Both the position numbers and the translations under genes were made by a program. Under the pieces are notes generated by a model. That model saw only the letters and a list, made by a program, of their open reading frames with translations, was not told the origin of the DNA and ran no database searches. From NCBI RefSeq assembly GCF_000314995.1, contig NZ_BAEO01000062.1, positions 124,001 to 188,000 on the forward strand: a stretch of DNA of 64,000 nt, in the 5' to 3' direction. Shown here piece by piece: positions 52,765 through 62,727 of the stretch (position 1 is its first letter; each line of letters opens with the position of its first letter). Source of the stretch: Paraglaciecola arctica BSs20135. Lineage in GTDB: Bacteria; Pseudomonadota; Gammaproteobacteria; Enterobacterales; Alteromonadaceae.

Positions 52765-54012
52765 ATGTCGACTGAAGACTTAAATGATTTACGTATGTCT
52801 GAGGCTGTGCGTCCACTTTATCTAGCGGTAAAAAAGCACATTGAAGAGAATGTTATACCGATCCAAGACGAGTTTTATTCAATTGGTGAAAAACTTGCTG
52901 ATCGTTGGAGCTATTCTGAACGTCAAATGGAATTATTAGAAGGCGCTAAAAACAAAGCCAAAGAGGCAGGCCTTTGGAATTTTTTCTTGCCAGATGCTGA
53001 AACTGGTCAAGGCTTATCAAATTTGGATTATGCCTATATTGCCGTTGAACTGGGTAAAGCACCTTTAGCCTCTGAAACATTAAATTGTTCAGCACCTGAC
53101 ACTGGAAATATGGAAGTGTTGGAACGAGTTGGTACGCCTGAGCAAAAGGCAAAATGGTTGGCACCACTTCTTAGAGGTGAAATACGTTCTTGTTTTGGTA
53201 TGACTGAGCCTAATGTTGCCTCTTCAGACGCAAAAAACATCTCAACATTGGCGGTTGAGGATGGTGATGACTGGGTGATTAATGGTGAAAAATATTATAT
53301 TTCTGGCGCCGGTGATCCTCGTTGTAAAATCATGATCTGTATGGTTAAAAGCAGCCCCGATGCGCCAACACATAAACAGCAGTCACAAATTCTAGTGCCA
53401 TTAGACACTCCAGGTGTCACTATTGTTGGCCCAATGCATGTATTTGGTCATGACCATGCACCTCACGGTCATATGCACATTAAACTTGAAAATGTACGGG
53501 TGCCTAAGACCAATATGTTGTTAGGTGAGGGTCGTGGTTTTGAAATTTCTCAAGTACGTTTGGGTCCTGGGCGTATTCACCATTGTATGCGTTCAATTGG
53601 CCAAGCTGAAGAAGCCTTGCAACTTGCTCTTGAGCGTTCAACTTCAAGAGAAGCCTTTGGTAAAAAAATATATCAACTTGGTAAAAATGTTGAAGTTATC
53701 TCGAAGATGCGTATCGACATTGAAGCCATGCGTATGATGGTACTAAAAGCGGCTAAAGCCATGGATGTATTGGGCAATCAAGAAGCACGTATTTGGATAC
53801 ATATGATCAAAGCTATGGTCCCTGAGCGAGTTTGTGAAATTATTGACCAATCCATGCAGCTGCATGGTGCCACTGGTATTTCTCAATGGTCACCACTTTC
53901 TGCCATGTATGCAGGCCAGCGTACTTTACGTTATGCTGATGGTCCAGATGAGGTTCATCATATGGTAGTGGGTCGCAATGAAGTACGTGAATATGAGCGT
54001 AACAAAAGTTAA
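52765..54012 (+). CDS. Acyl-CoA dehydrogenase (ACAD10/11-like)
   Basis: 415 residues, flavoprotein of beta-oxidation. Typical segments: CFGMTEPNVASSDAKNI, DDWVINGEKYYISGAGDP, QVRLGPGRIHHCMRSIGQAE, REAFGKKIYQLG and the C-terminal QLHGATGISQWSPLSAMYAG then RYADGPDEVHHMVVGR. The last motif is typical of the ACAD10/11-like group acting on long-chain or unusual acyl-CoA. Ribosome site AAGGAAA. Monocistronic with a terminator. Confidence 0.93.
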   Translation: MSTEDLNDLRMSEAVRPLYLAVKKHIEENVIPIQDEFYSIGEKLADRWSYSERQMELLEGAKNKAKEAGLWNFFLPDAETGQGLSNLDYAYIAVELGKAPLASETLNCSAPDTGNMEVLERVGTPEQKAKWLAPLLRGEIRSCFGMTEPNVASSDAKNISTLAVEDGDDWVINGEKYYISGAGDPRCKIMICMVKSSPDAPTHKQQSQILVPLDTPGVTIVGPMHVFGHDHAPHGHMHIKLENVRVPKTNMLLGEGRGFEISQVRLGPGRIHHCMRSIGQAEEALQLALERSTSREAFGKKIYQLGKNVEVISKMRIDIEAMRMMVLKAAKAMDVLGNQEARIWIHMIKAMVPERVCEIIDQSMQLHGATGISQWSPLSAMYAGQRTLRYADGPDEVHHMVVGRNEVREYERNKS

Positions 54013-54041
54013 CTAGACTGTTACCGAATGAGTACAGAATT

Positions 54042-54070
54042 AACAAGGGCCGGCATATCTGGCCCTTGTT
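54042..54070 (+). terminator. Terminator of acyl-CoA dehydrogenase
   Basis: AACAAGGGCC (54042-54051) pairs with GGCCCTTGTT (54061-54070), followed by a short T-rich stretch. Confidence 0.8.
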
Positions 54071-54106
54071 GTTTCAGATTTTAAGGTTTTGCGTAAGGAG
54101 AGCCAA

Positions 54107-54325
54107 ATGAGTAAATATAGTATTGCAAAACAATGTATGGCTGATGCCTTAGCGGCAGCTGACGAGGAAAATATTAATCACAGCGACGCACTAGAAGCGC
54201 TGATCATCACCGCTATTGCAGAAATGACAACAACTGCAGGCGCCACTCGTACTGCAGAGGTTATTGATTATGAATTGCGTAATATCTCAGGCGTGCTAGA
54301 TAAAGACTTTTTAAGAGCGCGGTAA
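54107..54325 (+). CDS. Small soluble protein of unknown function
   Basis: 72 residues from the ATG at 54107, chosen for the AAGGAGAG ribosome site. All-helical, Ala/Glu-rich (MADALAAADEENINHSDALE, ITAIAEMTTTAG). No family recognised. 49 bp before a membrane protein gene on the same strand. Confidence 0.7.
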   Translation: MSKYSIAKQCMADALAAADEENINHSDALEALIITAIAEMTTTAGATRTAEVIDYELRNISGVLDKDFLRAR

Positions 54326-54374
54326 CACCAGATTACAAGATCAAATATGCAATAAGATTAAACAGGAGAAAGTA

Positions 54375-54794
54375 GTGAACTACTATTTAGTTACCGCTGG
54401 TTGTTTAAGTGCTGTTGCTGCTTTGATCCATGTTGGTTGCATTATTTTTGGTGCGCCTTGGTATCGATTTTTTGGTGCCGGTGAACAAATGGCCGTGATG
54501 GCTGAACAAGGGTTAATAAAACCTAGCATCATTACCTCGCTTATTGTTGTTGTATTATCTATTTGGTCGCTTTATGCATTTTCTGCTGCGGGTCTGATAG
54601 GGCGTTTACCGTTATTAGGTGTTGCATTGAGTCTCATTACAATGATTTATTGTATGCGTGGGCTTGCTGGCTTTTATTTTGTTACTAACCCTATGGGGCG
54701 AAGCCCGGAATTTTGGATTTGGAGTTCGGTGATTTGTTTATCTATTGGTTTACTGCATTTAATTGGTTTGCAGCAACAATGGGACAGTTTATAA
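54375..54794 (+). CDS. Four-helix inner-membrane protein
   Basis: 139 residues, GTG start after AGGAGAAA. Four membrane helices (about 5-25, 52-72, 77-99 and 113-132) with a conserved-looking loop IIFGAPWYRFFGAGEQMA. Seen as a hypothetical family in proteobacteria; function unknown. Likely co-transcribed with the preceding small gene. Confidence 0.75.
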   Translation: MNYYLVTAGCLSAVAALIHVGCIIFGAPWYRFFGAGEQMAVMAEQGLIKPSIITSLIVVVLSIWSLYAFSAAGLIGRLPLLGVALSLITMIYCMRGLAGFYFVTNPMGRSPEFWIWSSVICLSIGLLHLIGLQQQWDSL

Positions 54795-54973
54795 ATCTGC
54801 GTCTTCATCGTTTTCACTATAGCTTTATAAAAGTAATAGCCGGTATTTTTTGTCGAAAAAAGGCTATAAAACATATTCCATTAATTTATACGGACTGGTA
54901 TTAGCACTGCGGTTCATATCCACATACCCTATAATGTCCTGAACATGGCATAGTTACATATAAGTGATAAATT

Positions 54974-55720
54974 TTGTTAGCATTTGAGTACAACAAATTC
55001 AACGGTATCATCATTAACAGTGAGCAAATTCCTGAAGATATAGATGTATTTTTACCCCAGTTAAACGCCTTATTAAGTCATGCTAAACAACAAAAAAAGG
55101 CAGTTATCTGGTTAACATTACCCATTGATTTTGCGCACTTGATAGCAATAGCCACCTCGCAAGGTTTCACTTTTCATAATTGTTTGCCAACCGAAGTCAC
55201 TTTAACCTTTAAGTTTGATCCAGAAAATTTTGTGCCTTTTGTACCTACCCATTCTCTTGGTGCGGGTGGTTTAGTACAAAATCCGCAGGGTGAAATATTA
55301 GTGATCCGTGAACGCGGAGCCACGACTTACAAGTTACCTGGTGGTCACATTGAACTAGGAGAAACAATTGAAGAAGCGGTGATCCGCGAAGTACTGGAAG
55401 AAACCGGCATCAATACTAGTTTTAGCGCAGTTTTAGGGATGGCGAGTACTCATCCATATCGATTTGGTAAATCCAACATATACATAGTGTGCAAGTTAGT
55501 CCCGTTATCGACGCAAATCGATATACAAGATACCCACGAAATTGACGATGCCAAATGGGTATTCCCCCAAGATTACCTAACCGATAACACTAATAGTGCG
55601 TTTAATAAGTATTTAATTAAATCGCTATTAAATGCAACAGGATTGGGTAAATCAACGCTGGATCTCAGTCAATTCTCAAAGCTAAAACACGAAGTGTTTT
55701 TGGCTGGCAATGAAGCTTAA
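54974..55720 (+). CDS. Nudix hydrolase with N-terminal extension
   Basis: 248 residues, TTG start. An N-terminal domain (1-85, acetyltransferase-like half) precedes a Nudix domain with the full box GGHIELGETIEEAVIREV...EETGI (about 122-145). It probably hydrolyses a nucleoside-diphosphate derivative. The layout resembles the plant NUDT2/6/8-type fusions (pre-Nudix domain). Confidence 0.85.
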   Translation: MLAFEYNKFNGIIINSEQIPEDIDVFLPQLNALLSHAKQQKKAVIWLTLPIDFAHLIAIATSQGFTFHNCLPTEVTLTFKFDPENFVPFVPTHSLGAGGLVQNPQGEILVIRERGATTYKLPGGHIELGETIEEAVIREVLEETGINTSFSAVLGMASTHPYRFGKSNIYIVCKLVPLSTQIDIQDTHEIDDAKWVFPQDYLTDNTNSAFNKYLIKSLLNATGLGKSTLDLSQFSKLKHEVFLAGNEA

Positions 55721-55808
55721 TAAGCATTTACCTCGATTACCCGAGTCCAGGGTAAAGTAAATCTCAATCGCTGCTTAAACTATAATATTTTTATCATGGA
55801 GAACCCAA

Positions 55809-57569
55809 ATGATTAAACCGCTATCTCCGGTAACCCTGAAAACCGTCACGACATTAGACGACCTTGCAGAGTTGGCAAGCTACTCGTTTATGGACAGTCT
55901 CAATTGCGATCCAGATGCCAAAGAAAACGGAGCCGATCATTCGCCGCGACAAGTCTTCACCGGCCATTATGTTCCCGTGAGTCCCACGCCAATAGAAGAA
56001 CCCGAGTATGTTGCCCACAGCAGCCACTTTTTTCGCGAACTTGGCTTCGCCGACAGCATGGCAAAATCAGCCGACTTCGTTAGGATGTTCAGCGGTGACA
56101 TTTCGCAGGTTCCAGAGCCAATTCGAAAGGTCGGTTGGGCGACGGGCTACGCACTTTCGATCTACGGTAGCGAATACTTTCAGCAGTGCCCGTTCCAAAC
56201 CGGTAACGGATATGGAGACGGTCGTGCAGTTTCGGTGTTTGAGGCCGTCATTAACGAACAACGCTGGGAAATGCAACTCAAAGGTGGTGGACGGACGCCA
56301 TATTGCCGCGGCGCCGATGGTCGCGCTGTTCTACGGTCAAGTATCCGAGAGTTCTTGGCTCAGGATCACATGCATTCACTGGGCGTGCCAACATCGAGGT
56401 CGCTGAGTTTGTATGTTTCGAAAACACAGAAGGCCAAGCGTCCATGGTACTCCCAAGGATCGCTCTCAATAGATCCCGATATGTATGTATCAGAGGCGGT
56501 CGCCATTACTACGCGTGTTGCACCATCCTTCATTCGAGTTGGTCAACTGGAGCTTTTTGGCCGCCGTGCCCGCAAGCAGGAACACCCAAATGCGAAGCAG
56601 GAGTTAGAACAAATTGTATTGCACGCAATATTTCGTGAGTACGCTGACGTCATCGACCAAAAGTTAAGCAGCGCCGAAAAAGTAGTATTGTTAGCACGGG
56701 AGTTTCGAGGCCGCCTTACTTCACTGATAGCAAACTGGATCCGCGTCGGTTTTTGTCAGGGTAATTTTAACAGTGATAACTGCGCGGTAGGTGGATTTAC
56801 CCTTGATTATGGTCCATTTGGTTTTTGTGATGTGTTTAACCCACACTTCCAGTCATGGACAGGCGGCGGGCATCACTTCTCGTTTTTGAACCAACCAGTG
56901 GCAGCACAACAAAACTTCCAATCATTCTGTACGGCGCTGCGACCTTTGTTGGCTTCACATCAAGACTATCTATTGCAGCTCGACGAGATACAAAGTGGCT
57001 TTTCGAAGGTGATGCAAACTCAAATGCAGGAGATGTGGGCTGCCAAACTTGGACTTAGCACTTTTCATGGGGAGTTGTTTAATGAGCTCGAAACACTTAT
57101 GGCGCAAACCCCGGTCGATTACACTATCTTCTTCCGCGAACTTTCGACAGTGCCTGATAACATTGAGCCACTCAAAAAAAGCTTCTACCAGGACTTTGGA
57201 TCTTCTATGACTTCGATGCAAGAGTCGTATAAAACGGCTCCAGAAGTGATGCAACAACGCTGGTCACTGTGGCTCACTAAATGGAACTCACTAGTTAACA
57301 GTGATAATACTGCTTTGTCTCGTTCTCGTGATGAGCTATCTAAGCAGATGAAACTTGTGAACCCAAAATATATTTTAAGGGAGTGGTTTGTTGTGCCAGC
57401 ATATCAGCAAGCAAGCTCTGGGAATTATTCTCTAGTACGAGAACTGCAGGACGTCATGACACAGCCATATGCTGAGCAGTCGAAGGATATAGAGGATAAA
57501 TATTATCGTTTGAAACCGTCCGAATTTTTTGAGGTAGGTGGATTATCACATTTAAGTTGCTCGTCGTAG
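55809..57569 (+). CDS. selO: SelO/YdiU protein adenylyltransferase
   Basis: Pseudokinase-fold enzyme that transfers AMP to Ser/Thr/Tyr of redox proteins. 586 residues. [36 protein letters not shown], the metal-binding [20 protein letters not shown] and the C-terminal LSCSS are diagnostic. The first two-thirds are visibly richer in G+C than the neighbours and alternate frames stay open there, hinting at horizontal acquisition. Ribosome site GGAGAA. Confidence 0.95.
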   Translation: MIKPLSPVTLKTVTTLDDLAELASYSFMDSLNCDPDAKENGADHSPRQVFTGHYVPVSPTPIEEPEYVAHSSHFFRELGFADSMAKSADFVRMFSGDISQVPEPIRKVGWATGYALSIYGSEYFQQCPFQTGNGYGDGRAVSVFEAVINEQRWEMQLKGGGRTPYCRGADGRAVLRSSIREFLAQDHMHSLGVPTSRSLSLYVSKTQKAKRPWYSQGSLSIDPDMYVSEAVAITTRVAPSFIRVGQLELFGRRARKQEHPNAKQELEQIVLHAIFREYADVIDQKLSSAEKVVLLAREFRGRLTSLIANWIRVGFCQGNFNSDNCAVGGFTLDYGPFGFCDVFNPHFQSWTGGGHHFSFLNQPVAAQQNFQSFCTALRPLLASHQDYLLQLDEIQSGFSKVMQTQMQEMWAAKLGLSTFHGELFNELETLMAQTPVDYTIFFRELSTVPDNIEPLKKSFYQDFGSSMTSMQESYKTAPEVMQQRWSLWLTKWNSLVNSDNTALSRSRDELSKQMKLVNPKYILREWFVVPAYQQASSGNYSLVRELQDVMTQPYAEQSKDIEDKYYRLKPSEFFEVGGLSHLSCSS

Positions 57570-57689
57570 TTTTTCAAAAACGACTCAGCTTGAATTAACA
57601 ATCATTGGTATTATAAATCTCGATAACAAACGTTTTTATTACCGTGATATGTTATTTTGGTCACAATAAAGAATTCATAGATAAGCGGT

Positions 57690-58388
57690 ATGAAACTACA
57701 AATCTTGTTACTAATTTTCCTTATACCGAGTGTATCTTCAGCGGAATATAGGATTAAACTCGCCGCAGAAAATAGTTGGCCACCTTATTCAAATGAAGCT
57801 GGTGAAGGTATTTCAAAGGATAAAATCCAACGTGCTTTTGATAGTGTTGGTGTCGATGTTGAGTTCATTGTTGTGCCTTATGCGAGGGCCCTATTTTTGG
57901 CTCAATCAGGTAAAGTAGATGGTGCATTTAATGTGACTAAACAAAAAAGCACTCTTGATAAATTTGTTTTTGGTAAGGTGCCAATTGTACAAGTTAAGGC
58001 CTCTTTTTATTACCATAAAGAGTCGGATTTAAATTTCAATACTGTGGATGAAATTCCTGCGGGAACCTCAATAGCCCTAATTCGCGATTATGAATACGGT
58101 GAACCCTATGAAAACAGCAAACATAAATTTAACGAGGTAAGGGTTTCAAGTCAAAAACAAATAATCAAACTCTTGCAATTAAAACGAGTCGATATGGCGA
58201 TAATGTTTGATGATGTAGCTGAGTATTATTTGTCAGAATTAAAACTGAATAAAAATGAGATTAAAAAAGGGCACATTAATCATACTAGTGATATTTTTGT
58301 TGCCTTCAATAAACACAAAAAATTGAGTGAGGTTATTTTACTTTTGGATGAAGGTTTAAAACAGACTCATATTAGTTACAGCGACTAA
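57690..58388 (+). CDS. Periplasmic solute-binding protein (SBP type 3)
   Basis: 232 residues with a signal peptide (LLLIFLIPSVSSA) and a single amino-acid-binding-type fold: LAAENSWPPYSNEAGEGISKD at the start and VDGAFNVTKQ. No transporter genes adjoin. Proteins like this in Alteromonadales are often orphan binding proteins. A perfect terminator follows. Confidence 0.85.
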   Translation: MKLQILLLIFLIPSVSSAEYRIKLAAENSWPPYSNEAGEGISKDKIQRAFDSVGVDVEFIVVPYARALFLAQSGKVDGAFNVTKQKSTLDKFVFGKVPIVQVKASFYYHKESDLNFNTVDEIPAGTSIALIRDYEYGEPYENSKHKFNEVRVSSQKQIIKLLQLKRVDMAIMFDDVAEYYLSELKLNKNEIKKGHINHTSDIFVAFNKHKKLSEVILLLDEGLKQTHISYSD

Positions 58389-58393
58389 AGTGT

Positions 58394-58437
58394 AAATTAT
58401 ATGGCTAGCTCATTTTCTTGAGCTAGCCATATAATTT
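58394..58437. terminator. Bidirectional terminator
   Basis: Arms of 19 nt at 58394-58412 and 58419-58437 are perfect complements with a 6-nt loop and A/T-rich ends. It lies between the convergent binding-protein and serA genes, serving both. Confidence 0.9.
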
Positions 58438-58439
58438 AA

Positions 58440-59612
58440 TCAGCCAATCAACCTAACCGTAGTGACATGTTCAATGTTACGAATAGCTTCAATTACATGA
58501 CCGTTTTCCATTTTTTCTACATCGAGAATGTTGTAGGCCAAATCGCCACGGCTTTTGTTCATCATATCGAGTACATTGACGTTGTGATCGGCCAATACCG
58601 ATAACACGCTGCCGAGTACTTTGGGTACGTTTTTATTGGCAAAAATAATGCGTTGTCCTTCACACCTTGCCATGCTCACTTCGGGGAAGTTAACTGAGTT
58701 TTTGATATTACCGTTTTCTAGGTAATCCATAATTTGCTCTGCGGCCATAATAGCGCAGTTCTCCTCGGCTTCGGCAGTGGATGCGCCTATATGTGGCATG
58801 GCTATTACATCGCTTCGACCATAAAAAACAGGTTCTGGGAAGTCACACACGTAACCTCTCAGTTTGCCACTATCTAGTGCCTTAACTATGGCTTGTGGAT
58901 CAACAATAGACTCACGGGCAAAGTTGACTAACAACATGCCTGGTTTGGCTTGAGCAAGGGCATCATCATTGATCATATGCTGAGTTGGTTTGATGGCGGG
59001 TACGTGTAAACTCACATAATCACAACGGGCGAGTAGAGCGTACATACTTTCAGCTTTTTGTACGTCGCTAGATAAACGCCAAGCGGCCTCAATGGAAAGT
59101 GCAGGGTCAAAACCGACTACATTCATGCCTAGTGCCAGCGCCATGTCGGCAACCATTGAGCCTATTGCACCTAAACCAACAATACCTAAGGTTTTGCCTT
59201 TAAGTTCATTACCGGCAAATTGTTTCTTTTGCGCCTCTAAGGTTTTATGTAATTCAGCTGCGTCATGCACATCGTGTAAAGTGGTGACATGATCAATACC
59301 TGATTTTATGCCGCGAGATCCTAAAAGTAGACCTGCTAACACTAATTCTTTTACCGCATTGGCATTGGCACCTGGGGTATTAAATACCACTATGCCTTTT
59401 TGACTGTAGTCTTCCACTGGCACATTGTTTACGCCTGCACCTGCTCTTGCCACAGCCAAAACCGAATCGGCGAGCACTTCATTATGTAGTTTATGACTGC
59501 GTAGTAATACCGCATCTGGGTGTCCAATATCCGAAGCCACTTCATATTTCTCGCGACTAAAACGTTCTAGCCCTTTGACCGAAATCTGATTGAAGGTTTT
59601 AATTTTGTACAT
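58440..59612 (-). CDS. serA: D-3-phosphoglycerate dehydrogenase
   Basis: First step of serine synthesis. 390 residues: substrate domain, NAD domain (TLGIVGLGAIGSMVADMAL, HIGASTAEAEENCA) and a C-terminal ACT domain (about 320-390) for serine feedback. Lies 45 bp after serC on the same strand. Confidence 0.95.
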   Translation of the reverse strand: MYKIKTFNQISVKGLERFSREKYEVASDIGHPDAVLLRSHKLHNEVLADSVLAVARAGAGVNNVPVEDYSQKGIVVFNTPGANANAVKELVLAGLLLGSRGIKSGIDHVTTLHDVHDAAELHKTLEAQKKQFAGNELKGKTLGIVGLGAIGSMVADMALALGMNVVGFDPALSIEAAWRLSSDVQKAESMYALLARCDYVSLHVPAIKPTQHMINDDALAQAKPGMLLVNFARESIVDPQAIVKALDSGKLRGYVCDFPEPVFYGRSDVIAMPHIGASTAEAEENCAIMAAEQIMDYLENGNIKNSVNFPEVSMARCEGQRIIFANKNVPKVLGSVLSVLADHNVNVLDMMNKSRGDLAYNILDVEKMENGHVIEAIRNIEHVTTVRLIG

Positions 59613-59657
59613 GTTATTCCTTAATTGTTTTTAGCGTAAATTGGGACAATCAGGCGT

Positions 59658-60782
59658 TTAAAGTATTTGCTTTTTCACGCTGTGGTAAGCCCATTCAAGC
59701 CAAGGCATTAAGGCTTCGATGTTATTGTTTTCGACTGTGGCACCACACCAAATCCGCAGACCCGCGGGGGCATCTCGGTAAGCACCAATGTCATAGGCGA
59801 CTTGATGTTCTTCGAGCAATTTGACCACGGATTTAACTTGTTCTGGGGTTAAGTCAAGGGTCAAACAGACGCTAGTATTAGAGCGAATATTGGCGTCTTG
59901 CGCCAAAAATTCAATCCAGTCATGTTGTTCTACAAAGGCTTCGATTGTGGCCAGATTTTTATCTGCACGGGCAATAGTCGCGGTTACACCGCCTATAGAT
60001 TCGACCCAATTCAAGGCGTCTAAATAGTCCACCACACATAACATTGAAGGTGTATTGATAGTTGCTCCAGTGAATAAGTCTTCAATGAGTTTTCCACCCT
60101 TAGTCATGCGGAAAATTTTAGGTAATGGGCGAGCAGGAGTATAAGACTCAAGGCGTTCGACAGCACGGGGGCTAAGAATTAACATGCCATGGCCACCTTC
60201 GCCACCCAAGACTTTTTGCCAACTGTAGGTGGTCACATCGAGCTTTTCCCAGTCCATTTTTTGGGCAAAAACAGCTGAGGTAGCATCACAAAAGGTTAAC
60301 CCTTTTCGATTTGAGTCTATCCAGTCTGCATTCGGTACTTTTGCACCAGAGGTTGTTCCGTTCCATGTAAATACCAGATCGTGGTCACAGTTAACTTCTT
60401 TAAAATCAGGTAATTGGCCATAGTCTGCACTAAATACACGGGTGTTTTCTAATTGTAATTGTTTGCTAATATCGGTTGCCCAGCCTTGACCGAAGGATTC
60501 CCAATACAACACATCGACAGGACGCTCACCTAACATTGACCACATCGCCATTTCCATCGCGCCCGTATCAGAAGCGGGTACAACGGCGACACGATAACCT
60601 TCAGGCAACCCCAAAATTTTGGCGGTATCTAAACAAGCACTTTTTAGCGCTTGTTTGCCAATGGTGGCACGGTGAGATCGGCCCAAGACCGATAAATCTA
60701 GTTTGCTGACATCGTATCCAGGGCGTTTGGCGCAAGGACCAGAAGAAAAATTAGGGTTGGCAGGTTTAAGGCTAGGGTGCAT
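59658..60782 (-). CDS. serC: Phosphoserine aminotransferase (TIGR01365 type)
   Basis: Second step of serine synthesis, PLP-dependent. 374 residues; [30 protein letters not shown] and the PLP-lysine region [20 protein letters not shown] mark the proteobacterial/archaeal SerC clade rather than the E. coli type. Upstream gene of the serC-serA operon. Confidence 0.93.
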   Translation of the reverse strand: MHPSLKPANPNFSSGPCAKRPGYDVSKLDLSVLGRSHRATIGKQALKSACLDTAKILGLPEGYRVAVVPASDTGAMEMAMWSMLGERPVDVLYWESFGQGWATDISKQLQLENTRVFSADYGQLPDFKEVNCDHDLVFTWNGTTSGAKVPNADWIDSNRKGLTFCDATSAVFAQKMDWEKLDVTTYSWQKVLGGEGGHGMLILSPRAVERLESYTPARPLPKIFRMTKGGKLIEDLFTGATINTPSMLCVVDYLDALNWVESIGGVTATIARADKNLATIEAFVEQHDWIEFLAQDANIRSNTSVCLTLDLTPEQVKSVVKLLEEHQVAYDIGAYRDAPAGLRIWCGATVENNNIEALMPWLEWAYHSVKKQIL

Positions 60783-60950
60783 GATTTTCTCGCGCTAAAG
60801 GTGTGTAAATGTAATAAGTATCGAGCATACAAGTGATTGAAACCTATCACCAATATTCAAGTGTCATGATTTATATCGATAGTGTTATATGTATGTTAAA
60901 AACCTCACTGTCACCGTAAATATTAAAGTGCCAGTAAGGTCTGTCTGTTA

Positions 60951-62009
60951 CTAAAAAGCGATTTGATAGCCTAGGGTTAACATGTTATCCATATCCATTT
61001 GAACACCGTTCACGTCGTAGCTTAGAGGAACCGAATATTCAAAGGCTACGCGGTGTTTATTGGTGAATACTGTATTAATGCCTATCCCTAAGTCTAAAAC
61101 ATCTGCTCCATAGTTAGCTGGGTTGGCGGTGGTCACAGGGGCAATAATTTGTGAGTCAGCACCACTAATTTCATCCGACGAGCTGTATTTTAGGCGTACT
61201 GATGCACTCACTACATCCGATAATGCGTAACCAGCCCAAGCAGTAAATTGAGTTTTATTACCCGGTTCATAACCTTCGTCATTTTCACCTAAGGAGGTAG
61301 TAAGCAGCCCTTGTGCGCCCCAACTTGTATTATCTGAATAGCCGTTATAGGTAAGGCCAAACTCCCCTTGATGACTGCCAGTGCTGGTTTGCATGCTATA
61401 AGGCAAACGCATTGTCATCTTGGTATTCATAGGCGTGAGCACTTCGCCCTTTTCTTCTACTGAGCCGGTGGGAATTACCCAGCCTATATTGGCGTGTAAT
61501 TTATGTTTGGGTGAATCATACAGTCGATACAACACTGCTAATTTACTATCAGCCAGACCAGAACTAGCAGTCTCAAAATCACCTAATACTGTAGTGCCTG
61601 ACATACCCTGATAAGTGGTTAATGTCATATCTCGGTCAATATAATTAATCATCGCCATCAAGGTAATATTGCTAGTTGGGGCGTACATAAAACCCAACAT
61701 ATGCATCTGAGAGGTCATATCTTGCGGCACCACACGCACTGTGGCTGGTGGCGCGTTGGGGTTAGCGATTGTGGTAACTATGTCGTCATTGGATATGCTG
61801 TTATTGCCTTGAACGTTACCTGACATCTGCATATTCATAAAACGATAGGAGAGCATAAATTCCCCTTCTTTATGCAGATGGTCTCCCATGACGCCTATTG
61901 GTGCATGAGTAATAGCTTGGGTAGTTGTGTGAGAATTATCTGCACTAGCAGCAAAACTCATAAGGCCAGATGTTACTAGGCCAGTCATCAAAATCGATTG
62001 TTTAAACAT
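60951..62009 (-). CDS. Predicted outer-membrane beta-barrel transporter
   Basis: 352 residues, signal peptide (about 1-23, cleavage near ASA/DN). APIGVMGDHLHKEGEFMLSY is followed by repeated amphipathic strands with TP/SV turns, and the protein ends QIAF, as outer-membrane barrels do. Similar to the phenol-degradation/MetA-like transporter group. The His/Met-rich N-terminal segment (APIGVMGDHLHKEG, MNMQMSG) recalls metal-related barrels. Upstream of it lies a small secreted protein gene. Confidence 0.75.
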   Translation of the reverse strand: MFKQSILMTGLVTSGLMSFAASADNSHTTTQAITHAPIGVMGDHLHKEGEFMLSYRFMNMQMSGNVQGNNSISNDDIVTTIANPNAPPATVRVVPQDMTSQMHMLGFMYAPTSNITLMAMINYIDRDMTLTTYQGMSGTTVLGDFETASSGLADSKLAVLYRLYDSPKHKLHANIGWVIPTGSVEEKGEVLTPMNTKMTMRLPYSMQTSTGSHQGEFGLTYNGYSDNTSWGAQGLLTTSLGENDEGYEPGNKTQFTAWAGYALSDVVSASVRLKYSSSDEISGADSQIIAPVTTANPANYGADVLDLGIGINTVFTNKHRVAFEYSVPLSYDVNGVQMDMDNMLTLGYQIAF

Positions 62010-62081
62010 AGTTTTCTCGTAAATAAATTTATCTAAAGTGTGCTCAAATCCTTGGCTTGAGTATTGTCTTAATTAGAACAT

Positions 62082-62489
62082 TTACGAAAAAGCGGGCGGG
62101 GCTCTTGTTAGTGCCAGTTGATGGCGTGCTGTGGCATATAGGGCGCTAAAGTAGCCTATTGCTGTATTGGAATTGAGGGGTAACGTGAGCTGAACTTGTG
62201 CAGTTAACCAAGGCGGGCCTGGATTGTGATCGGTTAGATAAGCATAAGAACATTTGATTTCTTGTAGGTTAGACGGGGCATTTTCAGGTGCGTCTACATA
62301 CTCAACTTTACCTGTAAGCTCAAAGGTTGAAAGTGAAATCCATTTGTAGGTACTGCCGGTACAAATTAAAACACGATCTTCATCTGCAAAGCCTTGTGCA
62401 TAAGTCAACATAGATGACGCGGCAAACAGCGCGCCAACGCTATTAAACAATAAAGCCGTCAATACACTTAAAGCAATATATTTGCGCAT
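62082..62489 (-). CDS. Small secreted protein, DUF2946-like
   Basis: 135 residues from the ATG at 62489; the longer frame (62510) adds seven residues. Signal peptide (ALSVLTALLFNSVGALFAA), then VLICTGSTYKWISL and EIKCSYAYLTDH, a two-cysteine pattern like DUF2946 proteins found with copper-related genes. Transcribed ahead of the beta-barrel gene, probably together (72-bp gap). The metal link is inference. Confidence 0.55.
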   Translation of the reverse strand: MRKYIALSVLTALLFNSVGALFAASSMLTYAQGFADEDRVLICTGSTYKWISLSTFELTGKVEYVDAPENAPSNLQEIKCSYAYLTDHNPGPPWLTAQVQLTLPLNSNTAIGYFSALYATARHQLALTRAPPAFS

Positions 62490-62727
62490 TATTGTTCCAA
62501 GTCTATTCAATCGTTTTATGCCTGTCGTTTTGTTGCGTTTATTGTAATCAGGTGTCGGCTAAAATCTCAAACCTTTTTATTGTTTTAATAAGTTGCGTTG
62601 TCACCACAGGTGGTTTTTTGATTGGTTTTGATAGCGCCGTGATAAATGACACTGTTTATTGATAAAGTAAGACGTAAAGCCTTCTTACATACAGCTAGGT
62701 TTCTCAGATTAATCAAATAACCATTAA

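Noticed and set aside
56008-56638. Extra open frames on both strands inside selO
   Set aside because: Caused by local base composition; the SelO frame carries all family motifs.
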